From: Kangiellaceae bacterium
GTDB lineage: Bacteria; Pseudomonadota; Gammaproteobacteria; Enterobacterales; Kangiellaceae
NCBI GenBank assembly: GCA_019090895.1
Contig: JAHRVB010000142.1
Coordinates: 21,715-85,714, forward strand
Length of the DNA: 64,000 nucleotides
Reading direction: 5' to 3'
Shown here: piece by piece, positions 47,088 through 55,631 of the stretch
How the letters are laid out: the number at the start of each line of letters is the position of its first letter
Position numbering within the stretch: position 1 is the stretch's first letter
Notes under the pieces: generated by a model
Databases searched by the model: none
What the model was told of the DNA's origin: nothing
The model's input: only the letters and a program-made list of their open reading frames with translations
Made by a program: the position numbers and the translations under genes

Positions 47088-47604
47088 ATTTTGGTTTGAA
47101 GAAATCGAACCGGCATTATGGTTCAAAAAAGATGTCCAGTTTGACCAGCTAATTCGTCAGCGTTTTGAAACAATTCATAATGCTGCGATATTGTGTGAAC
47201 TTTACCAGTGGCGCTCATCAGCCAAGGGGCGATTAGCAGAAATCATAGTATTGGACCAATTCTCTCGTAACTTATTTCGAGATTCATCAAACGCATTTGG
47301 TTCTGATCCACTAGCTCTCAGCTTGGCGCAAACTACGGTAGAATTGAAATTAGATGCACAGCTTCCGATTCAAATGAGAAAGTTTCTTTATATGCCCTAC
47401 ATGCATTCAGAATCCCTCGTCGTACATGAGCAAGCCGTTATGTTATTCTCAGCAGCTGGACTAGAAGATAATCTTGATTTTGAGTTAAGGCATAAGGCAA
47501 TCATTGAGCGTTTTGGTCGTTATCCTCATCGAAATGATATTTTGAATCGAGTTTCAACAGTCGACGAACTTGAATTTTTGAAACAACCTGGTTCATCTTT
47601 CTAA
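47065..47604 (+). CDS. DUF924 protein
   Basis: A 179-residue helical protein of DUF924: NQIIEFWFEEIEPALWFKKDVQFDQLIRQRFETIHNAA, then GRLAEIIVLDQFSRNLFRDSSNAFGSDPLAL and MPYMHSESLVVHEQAVMLF. AGGAGG lies 8 bases before the ATG at 47065, which is inside the last 23 bases of the exporter gene, so translation is coupled. Frame continues back to 47038 without matching the family. Cellular function is not established. Confidence 0.9.
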   Translation: MNPNQIIEFWFEEIEPALWFKKDVQFDQLIRQRFETIHNAAILCELYQWRSSAKGRLAEIIVLDQFSRNLFRDSSNAFGSDPLALSLAQTTVELKLDAQLPIQMRKFLYMPYMHSESLVVHEQAVMLFSAAGLEDNLDFELRHKAIIERFGRYPHRNDILNRVSTVDELEFLKQPGSSF

Positions 47605-47647
47605 CTAACAGAATTAGCCAAAGCGTATAAGACATCAGGTAATTCCT

Positions 47648-48063
47648 ATGGCAACTGCTAAAACCGCTAAGAACCAAGCTTGTCCTCTCGCTTTTGTGAA
47701 TTCAATAGAGCATGAAGTTCGCTCGGCGGATGCAAAGATTCTGTTAGCATTATTTTCCAAAATAACTCAGCAACAGCCAAACTTTGGGGAAGCTCTATCA
47801 TTGGTAATGGTCAATCTCATTATGTCTACGCCAGTGGTCGTGAAGGTGACTGGATGAAAACAGGTTTCTCGCCAAGAAAAACTTGTACTAGCGTCTATTT
47901 AATGGGTGGCTCTGATCAATACAAAACGCAACTGGAAAAATTGAGAAAACACAAACATGGCAATGCCTGTCCAAATATTAATAAACTCGCCGACATCGGC
48001 ATGTCAGTGTTAGAAAAACTCATTACATTTTCTTATCAGCACATGTCCGAAAAATATGACTAG
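47648..48063 (+). pseudogene. DUF1801 gene broken by a one-base frameshift
   Basis: Two overlapping short frames together make one DUF1801 protein. The first (from ATG 47648) covers SIEHEVRSADAKILLALFSKITQQQPNF. After TTTGGGG (47783-47789) the homologous sequence continues one frame back as WGSSIIGNGQSHYVYASGREGDWMKTGFSPRKTCTSVYLMGG and on to LADIGMSVLEKLI. One T inserted after AACTTT would restore the family pattern PNFWGSS. It is either a true single-base deletion or an assembly error in the short T/G runs. Confidence 0.8.
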
Positions 48064-48167
48064 TAATAGCAAGATAGGTCAAGTGCAACACCAATCAAAC
48101 GTGTTACTCTCCCCTAAATGAAACAAGTCTCTTATTAACAGTTGATTCAAACACTATGGAAATTTAA

Positions 48168-49538
48168 ATGAAAGATCTTACCAACGGGTCAATTCCGCGA
48201 CACATTGTTGCCATGGCGCTACCTATCGCAATAGGGATGATTGTACAAACCGTTTATTTTTTGATTGACCTTTATTTTGTTGGTCAACTGGGAATGACAG
48301 CATTGGCCGGAGTAAATGCGGCGGGTAATGTGACTTTCTTAATACTCGGCCTTACTCAGATTTTGGGTGTCGGTACCGTTGCTTTAATTTCCCACGCCGT
48401 AGGCAGAAAAGATCAAGCCAATGCGAATAAAATCTTTAATCAGGCGATCGGGCTTTCGTTCTTATTTGGGCTCGTGACGCTCGCCTTGGGTTATGGCCTA
48501 GCAGAGACTTATTTGCAAGCAATCTCGAATGATACTGCGACCATTGAAGCCGGCAAGACCTATCTTTATTGGTTTATTCCAAACCTCGCTCTTCAGTTTG
48601 CACTAGTAGCCATCTCGTCTGCACTAAGAGGTACCGGCATTGTTAAACCTACCATGGTGGTTCAACTAATAAGTATCATCATCAATATCATTTTATCGCC
48701 TATTTTGATCGCGGGTTGGTTTACCGGTTACCCGATGGGCGTCGCTGGCGCAGGACTCGCAAGCTCAATTGCTATACTCGCTGCCGTGTTTATGCTGTGG
48801 TATTACTTCCACAAACTTGAAGATTACGTTCAAGTCGATGGCAAGCAATTCAAACCTGATTGGACGCTTTGGAAAAAGATTATTTCCATTGGTTTTCCTG
48901 CCGGTGGGGAATTCTTATTGATGTTCTTCTATATGGGTGTCATCTATTGGTTGATTCAAGGATTTGGTCCCTCAGCACAGGCAGGGTTTGGTTTAGGCTC
49001 GAAAGTCATGCAAGCTGTCTTCGTTCCAGCCCTTGCTCTTGCGTTTGCGCTGCCGGCTGTCGTCGGGCAGAACTTTGGCGCCCAAAAATACGAAAGAGTG
49101 CAACGGTGTTTCACCAGCGCCGTTGGTATGATCAGTGGGTTGATGTTTCTGCTCACATTGGTCGCCTTATTCAGCGGCGAATGGCTACTTTCCTTCTTTA
49201 GTAACGATGTGGAAGTGTTAGCCGTCGGACTTGGTTTCTTGAGCTTAATAGCATTTAACTTTATTCCGTCGGGGATTATTTTTACTTGTTCGGGTCTGCT
49301 ACAAGGATTAGGTAATACATGGCCTGCATTTTATAGTATGGCGTCTCGATTAATTTTATTCGTTGTGCCAGCCATTTGGTTAACTCAGCAACCAGGTTTT
49401 GAAATCAAGCAGGTCTGGTATTTGTCTATAGCAACGACCATTGTGCAAGCAATTATCAGTGTTTTGTTAGTAAGACGAGAAATGAAAATAAAACTTGTTT
49501 CATCAGAACCACAAGATGTCACTGAATCAATAGCCTAA
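48168..49538 (+). CDS. MATE-family multidrug efflux transporter
   Basis: A 456-residue membrane protein with about twelve helices, Na+- or H+-coupled export. Family signatures: NGSIPRHIVAMALPIAIGMIVQTVYFLIDLYFVGQLG in the first helices, LGVGTVALISHAVGRKD, and the pseudosymmetric second-half GFPAGGEFLLMFFYMGVIYWLIQGFG and AFALPAVVGQNFGAQKYERVQRCF. Length and motifs are complete. It stands alone, without a clear regulator gene beside it. Confidence 0.93.
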   Translation: MKDLTNGSIPRHIVAMALPIAIGMIVQTVYFLIDLYFVGQLGMTALAGVNAAGNVTFLILGLTQILGVGTVALISHAVGRKDQANANKIFNQAIGLSFLFGLVTLALGYGLAETYLQAISNDTATIEAGKTYLYWFIPNLALQFALVAISSALRGTGIVKPTMVVQLISIIINIILSPILIAGWFTGYPMGVAGAGLASSIAILAAVFMLWYYFHKLEDYVQVDGKQFKPDWTLWKKIISIGFPAGGEFLLMFFYMGVIYWLIQGFGPSAQAGFGLGSKVMQAVFVPALALAFALPAVVGQNFGAQKYERVQRCFTSAVGMISGLMFLLTLVALFSGEWLLSFFSNDVEVLAVGLGFLSLIAFNFIPSGIIFTCSGLLQGLGNTWPAFYSMASRLILFVVPAIWLTQQPGFEIKQVWYLSIATTIVQAIISVLLVRREMKIKLVSSEPQDVTESIA

Positions 49539-49662
49539 TAATTAACCTCTCGCTTCGATGTTTTAACAACTGCTACATCGAGGCACTTTTCTTACGTCAA
49601 CGTGGCTTTGTGTTTTAGCAAAACACTGACCGCATTTATGGAATGGCGATAAAGCATTTTAA

Positions 49663-50010
49663 TCATTTCAACTTCAAGAAGTCGCCATCAATTATTAGTA
49701 GATGAACGCCCTCTTTCGTCATTGATCGGTGAGAACTCAGATCATCTGAAACGATATATGACATGCCTTCACTCAAAGTGCTTTGAGTACCATCTTTGAG
49801 TTCGTTTATAACCTCCCCCTTCAAGCAATAAACAATATGACCTTTTTCGCACCAATGATCAGCTTCATAATTCTTAGAGTATTCCACATACCTGACTCTT
49901 AAACCATTGAATTGCATTGTTTGCCAATATGCGACTCCAGTAGTACCAGAATGCTCTGTCTTTGGAAGACTTTGCCAGTCAATTGCTTGAAAGGGAATAT
50001 TACTTTTCAT
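49663..50010 (-). CDS. DHCW-motif cupin-fold protein
   Basis: A 115-residue single cupin: IPFQAIDWQSLPKTEHSGTTGVAYWQTMQFNGLRVRYVEYSKNYEADHWCEKGHIVYCLKGEVI, with ADHWCEKGH as the motif that names the family, and a second strand set SYIVSDDLSSHRSMT. A metal-bound small-molecule role is likely but no substrate is known. ATG at 50010 has AAGGTG 8 bases upstream and begins the homologous part. The frame remains open to 50052. Confidence 0.85.
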   Translation of the reverse strand: MKSNIPFQAIDWQSLPKTEHSGTTGVAYWQTMQFNGLRVRYVEYSKNYEADHWCEKGHIVYCLKGEVINELKDGTQSTLSEGMSYIVSDDLSSHRSMTKEGVHLLIIDGDFLKLK

Positions 50011-50165
50011 ATTTTTTACACCTTGTTTAAGCTGACTTAAGGAGCTAACCAAGTTCCAAGTTGAACTGATTCCAGGTATCTAAAGACGGGTTTCAAGTTG
50101 TACTGATCCCATTTTTACATCTTTGCAGTTGCGAACATAATATAAAGTGAATCATTTGGAATTAC

Positions 50166-50654
50166 CTACCTTTTGTCGTGATCTTCCAGCTCATCTCGAA
50201 ATTCTAGCTTGAATTGTACACCCAAGGGGCTCAAGGAATTCTTTGGAATATAAATTCTTTGCTGTTGTTCTAGGTACACGAAAAAACCCTTTGGCGCTTC
50301 AATAATTCTCACAATAGGTTTCACGATGGAATTTTCAGGTTCTGCCGAGGTTTGGATTATGTTGCCACTGTCCATTTCAAGTTCTATATATTGATTATAC
50401 TGTTTATCTTTCTTCCGAGCGCCCAACCATTTGGCACGCCAAATAAAATGTGAGCATCCCTCGAAAGTACCCGCGCATAAACAAAAAACAGAAAATACTG
50501 TCAATTGATATTGATAAAGAAAGAATACTCCTAAAACCAGGAGTACAGCACTAATATAAGGCTCATACCTTCGCCCATTTGAGACGCTCTTTACCCACTG
50601 ACTTAAATCTTCCTTGTAATATTTCTTGTCTAATTTAAATTTTGACCTAATCAT
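50166..50654 (-). CDS. YcxB-like membrane protein
   Basis: A 162-residue protein with two hydrophobic helices (about 39-56 and 57-75) and a C-terminal YcxB-type domain: YIELEMDSGNIIQTSAEPENSIVKPIVRIIEAPKGFFVYLEQQQRIYIPKNSL. Bacillus YcxB relatives have no firm function. ATG at 50654 is preferred over the upstream TTG at 50666. Confidence 0.75.
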   Translation of the reverse strand: MIRSKFKLDKKYYKEDLSQWVKSVSNGRRYEPYISAVLLVLGVFFLYQYQLTVFSVFCLCAGTFEGCSHFIWRAKWLGARKKDKQYNQYIELEMDSGNIIQTSAEPENSIVKPIVRIIEAPKGFFVYLEQQQRIYIPKNSLSPLGVQFKLEFRDELEDHDKR

Positions 50655-50711
50655 ATATACGCTCAAGATCTCGTTGGTTGTCGCTTAAATTGAATAGATT
50701 GTTATTGTTCA

Positions 50712-51101
50712 TTATTCAAAAACATTCTTTTCAAGGGACAAGTCAGCGGCACTGCCGTCTCCACCTTTTTTGCTATCCGCAGCGTAGCTTTCGATTTTAA
50801 ACTGGCCTTCAACGGTGGTATCGATGGAATAAACAAATGGATTCCCCCACGAATCAACTTCGAGATCAGTGAGTATTCCTTTGCTATGAAGGATCTTGAT
50901 ACCTTCGTCCTCTGTTGGTAGTCGGCCTTCACTCAATTGAAACATGGTCAGTGCGAGCGAAATGGATTCCATGGAGTGCTGCGTTGATATTAACTTTGCT
51001 TTTTGAGTGTCACCCTCAGTGAGTTGAAAGAAGTAGCCAACCGAGCCTACTAGTAATAAAAGGGTAACTATCGAAAATGCGATAAGTACTTTTTTTATCA
51101 T
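50712..51101 (-). CDS. GspG-like (type II secretion pseudopilin) domain protein
   Basis: A 129-residue protein with one N-terminal hydrophobic helix (residues 5-24) and a C-terminal part like the major pseudopilin GspG: ISLALTMFQLSEGRLPTEDEGIKIL, LEVDSWGNPFVYSID, and the tail FKIESYAADSKKGGDGSAADLS, which matches the calcium-binding end of GspG. The prepilin cleavage motif GFTLxE is absent, so it is membrane-anchored and not a standard pilin. No other secretion gene is close by. Confidence 0.8.
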   Translation of the reverse strand: MIKKVLIAFSIVTLLLLVGSVGYFFQLTEGDTQKAKLISTQHSMESISLALTMFQLSEGRLPTEDEGIKILHSKGILTDLEVDSWGNPFVYSIDTTVEGQFKIESYAADSKKGGDGSAADLSLEKNVFE

Positions 51102-51284
51102 TATAATATTTAGACCGGAATTATTTTATAGTGTGCGGCATAGTTTAACACTAACCCAACCTAAAGATACTTAGCATACTATTAGTTACAATTCCGTATA
51201 TTCTGACAACCGAATTATGGTTTTAGCTTCATATTCACTCGTCAATTTGACAAGTCTGATATGGCACCAAATCGATTAAGTGAT

Positions 51285-52280
51285 TTAAACGAATCGAGCC
51301 CTAAATGCCGATGGACTTAATCCGATAAGTTTGGCAAAAACCTTGCGGAAACTACTCGCATTATCGTAACCAATGCTTAGGGCGATTAATTCGATACTTT
51401 GAGTGGTAGATTCTAAAAGTTCGCAAGCTTTTTGTACCCTGACCTTTTGAATATAGAGTAGCGGCTTTAATGTAGTGGCGCTGGTGAACTGACGTAGGAA
51501 GGTTCGATCACTCATGTGAGTCAAATTAGCCAACTCAGAAATATTTAGTGTTTGATTATAGTTGGCTTGTATATAGTGCTGAACTTGTAATATTGATTGA
51601 TTTCCATGATTGAAAATTGGGGTAAAACTGCCATAGTATCGCTGTTCTCTCTTGCCCGTATCGACGATCAAGTATTTCCCAAGGGTGCGCATTATATGTG
51701 GACGAGTGAATTGCGCGACGATTTCTAATCCGAGATCAATCCACGACATAAGCCCACCCGCACTAATTATGTCACCATCGTTAATTAGTAAACTTTCAAT
51801 TTGAAGCGACACCTTGGGAAATTGTTGATTAAACTGATTGGCGAGTTGCCAGTGTGTTGTCGCTAACCGGTCATCGAGTAACCCTGTTTTAGCGATTATG
51901 AATGCGCCCGCACACGCTGAACATAATATCGAGCCATGTTGATGAGACTTGCTGAGAAACGCTAGTAATTCCTCAGAGGGTTTATTGAAATAATTGCCTG
52001 TTAAATTAGGAGGAAGAATAATAAGATCACTTCGACTACCGCTATTTAGAACATCTTCAGGCTGCAAAACCTCTACTGTAAATTGCATATCGACTTGATC
52101 ATTTCGAGAAATCCTATCTTCTCTAGCAATCAGGTCTTTTCGAGCAACCGGATCTTTTCGAACGATCCCGTCTTCCTTAATAATCTGATTTGCTATAAAA
52201 AATAGTTCCTTTAACCCCTGCACTGCACTTTGCAGCGCGTTGGGGTAGTCAATGATGATGATACGAAGGCTTTTTGTCAT
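51285..52280 (-). CDS. GlxA-type AraC regulator (DJ-1/GATase domain + HTH)
   Basis: A 331-residue transcription regulator. The N-terminal domain is DJ-1/PfpI-like (SDLIILPPNLTGN, GSILCSACAGAFIIAKTGLLDDRLATTHW), with the CAGAF nucleophile elbow kept. Two AraC-family helix-turn-helix motifs follow (LNISELANLTHMSDRTFLRQFTSATTLKPLLYIQKVRVQKACELLESTTQSIELIALSIGYDNASSFRKVF). ATG at 52280 gives the start MTKSLRIIIIDYP. The open frame to 52367 is not homologous. It is divergent from the isochorismatase-like gene, a common regulator/target pair. A tandem 18-bp repeat lies inside the coding region. Confidence 0.9.
   Translation of the reverse strand: MTKSLRIIIIDYPNALQSAVQGLKELFFIANQIIKEDGIVRKDPVARKDLIAREDRISRNDQVDMQFTVEVLQPEDVLNSGSRSDLIILPPNLTGNYFNKPSEELLAFLSKSHQHGSILCSACAGAFIIAKTGLLDDRLATTHWQLANQFNQQFPKVSLQIESLLINDGDIISAGGLMSWIDLGLEIVAQFTRPHIMRTLGKYLIVDTGKREQRYYGSFTPIFNHGNQSILQVQHYIQANYNQTLNISELANLTHMSDRTFLRQFTSATTLKPLLYIQKVRVQKACELLESTTQSIELIALSIGYDNASSFRKVFAKLIGLSPSAFRARFV
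52097..52186 (-). repeat. In-frame 18-bp tandem repeat in GlxA-like gene
   Basis: Five consecutive 18-base units (starting at 52097, 52115, 52133, 52151, 52169) encode hexapeptides IIKEDG, IVRKDP, VARKDL, IAREDR, ISRNDQ. The first four share most bases and the fifth is degenerate. Copy number changes would keep the frame. It falls in a loop of the DJ-1-like domain. Confidence 0.8.
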
Positions 52281-52378
52281 TTTCGGATTGGCTTGTGGCG
52301 GTTTTGCCACCTGTATGAACAAATGTTGTCTTGCATAATAACCTAACAAAACAACTAAACAACACAAGAGAAATTATT

Positions 52379-52942
52379 ATGTCTAAAACAGCTTTGTTAC
52401 TAATTGATTTTCAAAATGACTATTATCCTAGCTACTCAGGAGCAAAATGGGCTTTATCGGGTACTGAAGCGGCAGCATCTAATGCGTCAACACTGTTAGC
52501 TGAATTTCGTAAACAAGGGCTGTCCGTTATCCATGTTCGTCATGAGTTTCCTTCCACGGAAGCACCGTTCTTTTTGCCTGAGTCCGAGGGCGCAAAAATT
52601 CATACCAGTGTCGCCCCTATCGAAGATGAGCCCGTTATACTGAAGCATCAAATCAATAGTTTCCGTGATACAGATTTGCATAGTGTGTTGCAGCAACTCA
52701 ATGTCGAAAAACTGGTTATCGTTGGCGCTATGAGCCACATGTGCATCGATGCAGCAACTCGCGCTGCCGTTGACCTTGGATATGAATGCCATGTTGCTCA
52801 CGATGCTTGTGCAACCCTCGACCTAGAGTTTAATGGTATCAAAGTACCTGCTGAACAGGTGCATAGTGCGTATATGTCTGCATTGAGTTTTGGCTATTGT
52901 AATGTGGATACCTCAGCAGAATTGTTAAATCTGATTCGATAG
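52379..52942 (+). CDS. Isochorismatase-like cysteine hydrolase
   Basis: A 187-residue hydrolase with the family triad: Asp in ALLLIDFQNDYYP, a Lys region VILKHQINSFRDTDL, and nucleophile Cys in IVGAMSHMCIDAATRAAVDLGYE, followed by AHDACAT. The enzymes remove amide or similar groups from small molecules, and the substrate is unknown. ATG at 52379 follows a purine-rich AAGAGAAA. The in-frame ATG at 52331 is not homologous. Divergent from the GlxA-type regulator, which probably controls it. Confidence 0.92.
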   Translation: MSKTALLLIDFQNDYYPSYSGAKWALSGTEAAASNASTLLAEFRKQGLSVIHVRHEFPSTEAPFFLPESEGAKIHTSVAPIEDEPVILKHQINSFRDTDLHSVLQQLNVEKLVIVGAMSHMCIDAATRAAVDLGYECHVAHDACATLDLEFNGIKVPAEQVHSAYMSALSFGYCNVDTSAELLNLIR

Positions 52943-53004
52943 AGTGATTTGATAGTTGAGAGAGGTAAAACTCTCTCTAGCTGATAGATTATAATTTGTT
53001 AGAA

Positions 53005-54102
53005 TTAGTCCACTACAATGCTATAAGGACTAGGTATTGAATAGAGTTGATGGTTATAAGCTAACTCACCGGTATTTTTATCTAGCCTAAAAACTGCTAG
53101 TGTATTACTCATACGGCCAACCACAAATGCCCATTCACCGCTCGCTGAAAAATCAATATTTCGAGAAATTGAACCGCGAATAGGCTCGGTTTCCACTGGC
53201 GAAATAGCACCAGTATTCTGGTCAATTTTAAATACCGCCACGCGATCATAGCCTCGACTAACCACATACAAAAACTTTCCGCTAGGATGCACTTTAATAT
53301 CTGACAAACTGGACCAACTTTCTTTTTCTGATCCGGGGGTCGCTTTTACGATTTGAATCAATTTAAGTTTTGCGGTTTTAACATCCTGTCTGTAAATTGA
53401 AACCGTCAGGTGCAATTCGTCAGACACATACGCAAATTTTTGCGATGGGTGAAAAGCAATATGACGCGGACCGGCACCGGGCGCCGATTTAACCTTATCA
53501 ATTAGTGCTAGGCCATTGGTGTTTACTTTATACACCCAAAGATGATCAGTACCTAAATCAGTGACATAGAGCGTTTTAGAATCCGGACTGAAACCACTCC
53601 AGTGGACATGCGAGGAAGTTTGCCGATCTAGATTAACACTTGAGCCCTGATGCTGCTCTTCATCAAAAACAGAACTTATTGTGCCATCGGTACTTAAGCC
53701 ATATACACCAACGACTCCGGCACCGTAATACGAAACGGTAAGCAAGTTACCATTCGGACTGATATTAATATGCGCGCCACCGCTAGGTCGTTGGTCTAGT
53801 TGACTTTGCAATGTTAATTGGTTGTCTTCAATTTTATAAGAAATAATACTGCTACCCGCTCCAATTCGTTGAACAGCGTATAAGACATTAAGTGATGGGT
53901 GCTTCACTAAATAGGTTGTTTTGCCTTTAGCAGCTCGTTTTAAATCTATTATTTCTCCATCAGCTTGGTCGAAGCGACCGTGATAAATTCCGCCTTGACC
54001 CGCAGCGACCCAGATATTCTCATACTCATCATTCGACAATACCGTGTTACTAAACAACGCAACAGAAATAAAGCTCATAACGAATTTAAAAAAGTGTTTC
54101 AT
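53005..54102 (-). CDS. Exported lactonase-fold (7-bladed propeller) protein
   Basis: A 365-residue protein with a signal peptide (MKHFFKFVMSFISVALFSNTVLS) and the Lactonase (6-phosphogluconolactonase-like, PF10282) propeller: LVKHPSLNVLYAVQRIG, GGAHINISPNGNLLTVSYYGAG, SHVHWSGFSPDSKTLYVTDLGTDHLWVYKV, GAGPRHIAFHPSQKFAYVSDE. The exported location argues against a role in the pentose pathway. The repeated TTTTCGAA array lies 47-95 bases upstream of its start. Confidence 0.87.
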   Translation of the reverse strand: MKHFFKFVMSFISVALFSNTVLSNDEYENIWVAAGQGGIYHGRFDQADGEIIDLKRAAKGKTTYLVKHPSLNVLYAVQRIGAGSSIISYKIEDNQLTLQSQLDQRPSGGAHINISPNGNLLTVSYYGAGVVGVYGLSTDGTISSVFDEEQHQGSSVNLDRQTSSHVHWSGFSPDSKTLYVTDLGTDHLWVYKVNTNGLALIDKVKSAPGAGPRHIAFHPSQKFAYVSDELHLTVSIYRQDVKTAKLKLIQIVKATPGSEKESWSSLSDIKVHPSGKFLYVVSRGYDRVAVFKIDQNTGAISPVETEPIRGSISRNIDFSASGEWAFVVGRMSNTLAVFRLDKNTGELAYNHQLYSIPSPYSIVVD

Positions 54103-54148
54103 TGATTTCTCGTAACGCTTAATGGTTATTAATTTTAGCCGACCCCTA

Positions 54149-54196
54149 TTTTCGAACTAACATTTTCGAACCGACTTTTTCGAATCGGTATTTTCG
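54149..54196. repeat. Four 14-bp iterons upstream of the lactonase gene
   Basis: TTTTCGAA occurs at exactly 14-base intervals (54149, 54163, 54177) with a partial fourth copy TTTTCG at 54191. The bases between also resemble one another (CTAACA, CCGACT, TCGGTA). Candidate operator or remnant slippage array. Confidence 0.6.
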
Positions 54197-54250
54197 CCTA
54201 AATTCAAATCGTATTCTTCCGAACAAGGGGGTTGAGCAACCTTACTGACT

Positions 54251-55144
54251 TCAATCAAACGACTTTTCAATGACCTGCAGGATATCCGCGGCCATCTTAT
54301 TATAGGGCGTCGAAATTCCGTGCTTTTCACCAAGCCTAGCAATCACGCCATTACGAGCAGACCATTCCATTGGGCGCTTTTCTATATAATCCGCATGAAT
54401 AGAATTCGTAGCTCCGTCAGGGGCAGATGATTGATCAGTTATAACTTCCTTTATGATTGAATCATTAATTTCAGCACCTTCCGCCCTTCCAACGGCAATC
54501 ACTTCCCGTATTAAATTCTCCATGATGCGGGCGGCAACAGGATCTTTTGCTATATTAGCTCCTTGATTAGTCAAAGCGCATACTGCTCCTGATGCATTGT
54601 TGCAGAGCTTATTCCACGCGGCCGTTTTCCAATTTTCAAAATGACGAATATTAATTGAAGGATCGTCAAATAAATCAGCAAAATCGCGTCCATTTTGGTC
54701 ATCTTGTAATGCTAGATTAATTGGACCTAACTGTTTGATGCGGCCCGGTGCAGAACGCATTGCAGGACAATCGATAACAACCGGCACTGTACGTTGTTGA
54801 GGGAAATGTCCCGCTAAACAACTCATATGCTCTACACCATTTTGCACGACTGCCACGCGCGTTCCCTCATGGCAAAGATTCTTTAACCATGGAATCGCAG
54901 ACTCAACCTGATAAGTCTTGGTCGCCACCACCACCCAATCCACATGTTGTGTGTCTTCGGGCTTGGTATATATCGCAGGCGATAAATCGATAGTACCAAA
55001 TGGGGTATCGAGTACTAGCTGATCAAATAGGGTACGGGCACAAATGGATACATCGTTAGTAGGAAACTTTGAGAGCCAGCCGGCAAGTGTGCCACCGATA
55101 GCTCCAGGACCAATGATAGATATGCTAGGCATAGAAAGATTCAT
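54251..55144 (-). CDS. 2-dehydropantoate 2-reductase (PanE/ApbA family)
   Basis: A 297-residue NADPH-dependent ketopantoate reductase-like enzyme. Motifs: Rossmann GxGxxG as ISIIGPGAIGGTLAGWL at the start, DWVVVATKTYQVESAIPWL, VAVVQNGVEH, and the helical C-terminal region with WNKLCNNASGAVCALTNQG (Lys of the catalytic site in WNKL). Length is in range. The start could also be ATG at 55132, which begins MPSISIIGPG. Whether it makes pantoate in vivo cannot be told, as no other pantothenate gene is nearby. Confidence 0.85.
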   Translation of the reverse strand: MNLSMPSISIIGPGAIGGTLAGWLSKFPTNDVSICARTLFDQLVLDTPFGTIDLSPAIYTKPEDTQHVDWVVVATKTYQVESAIPWLKNLCHEGTRVAVVQNGVEHMSCLAGHFPQQRTVPVVIDCPAMRSAPGRIKQLGPINLALQDDQNGRDFADLFDDPSINIRHFENWKTAAWNKLCNNASGAVCALTNQGANIAKDPVAARIMENLIREVIAVGRAEGAEINDSIIKEVITDQSSAPDGATNSIHADYIEKRPMEWSARNGVIARLGEKHGISTPYNKMAADILQVIEKSFD

Positions 55145-55631
55145 CTCTTAGATATTATGAAGGATAATTATTCTACCATAGTCAATATTTATATACGGTC
55201 TTACACTAATTTCAAAAACAACAACAAACTAGAAACTGCAACTAAATTTTATTGAATATATTATTTTTACGGTCAGCGTAGAATCATTATTAATAACTAG
55301 CGTCATTACTTTATAAAGTGCCTGTCATTTATTTTTTTGACTTATTCTTCCAGTTGGCTCCTGCTACGCTTGCCGCTCCTGCAAGACAATAAATACATTC
55401 CTCCTGCGCTGCTCAAGTTAAACCAAGAGTAATTAATATTTAACGGAACTAGTTAACAAAATAGATTATGCGATTAGTTTATAGTCTCGCCACTTAAAAC
55501 AAAAATAAAATTTCCCTTCAAACTGAAGCGAAGAGTTTCACTTACGCAGATATGTCTCTCACATCTACAATGCATACTTTAGCCAGTAAAGAACATCACG
55601 CGTAAGTAAATACATAAACGGAAGCAATCAC
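55145..55631. other. Non-coding stretch before the secreted-protein pair
   Basis: 487 AT-rich bases with no supported gene. It contains CTTGC-CGCTCCT-GCAAG, a small hairpin near 55368-55384, but no terminator-like T tract and no recognised RNA family. It must hold the promoter of the plus-strand gene at 55632. Confidence 0.4.

Noticed and set aside
47783..47790. Programmed -1 ribosomal frameshift in the DUF1801 gene
   Set aside because: TTT GGG G does not form an in-frame X XXY YYZ heptamer and DUF1801 proteins are not known to use recoding. A lost T is simpler.
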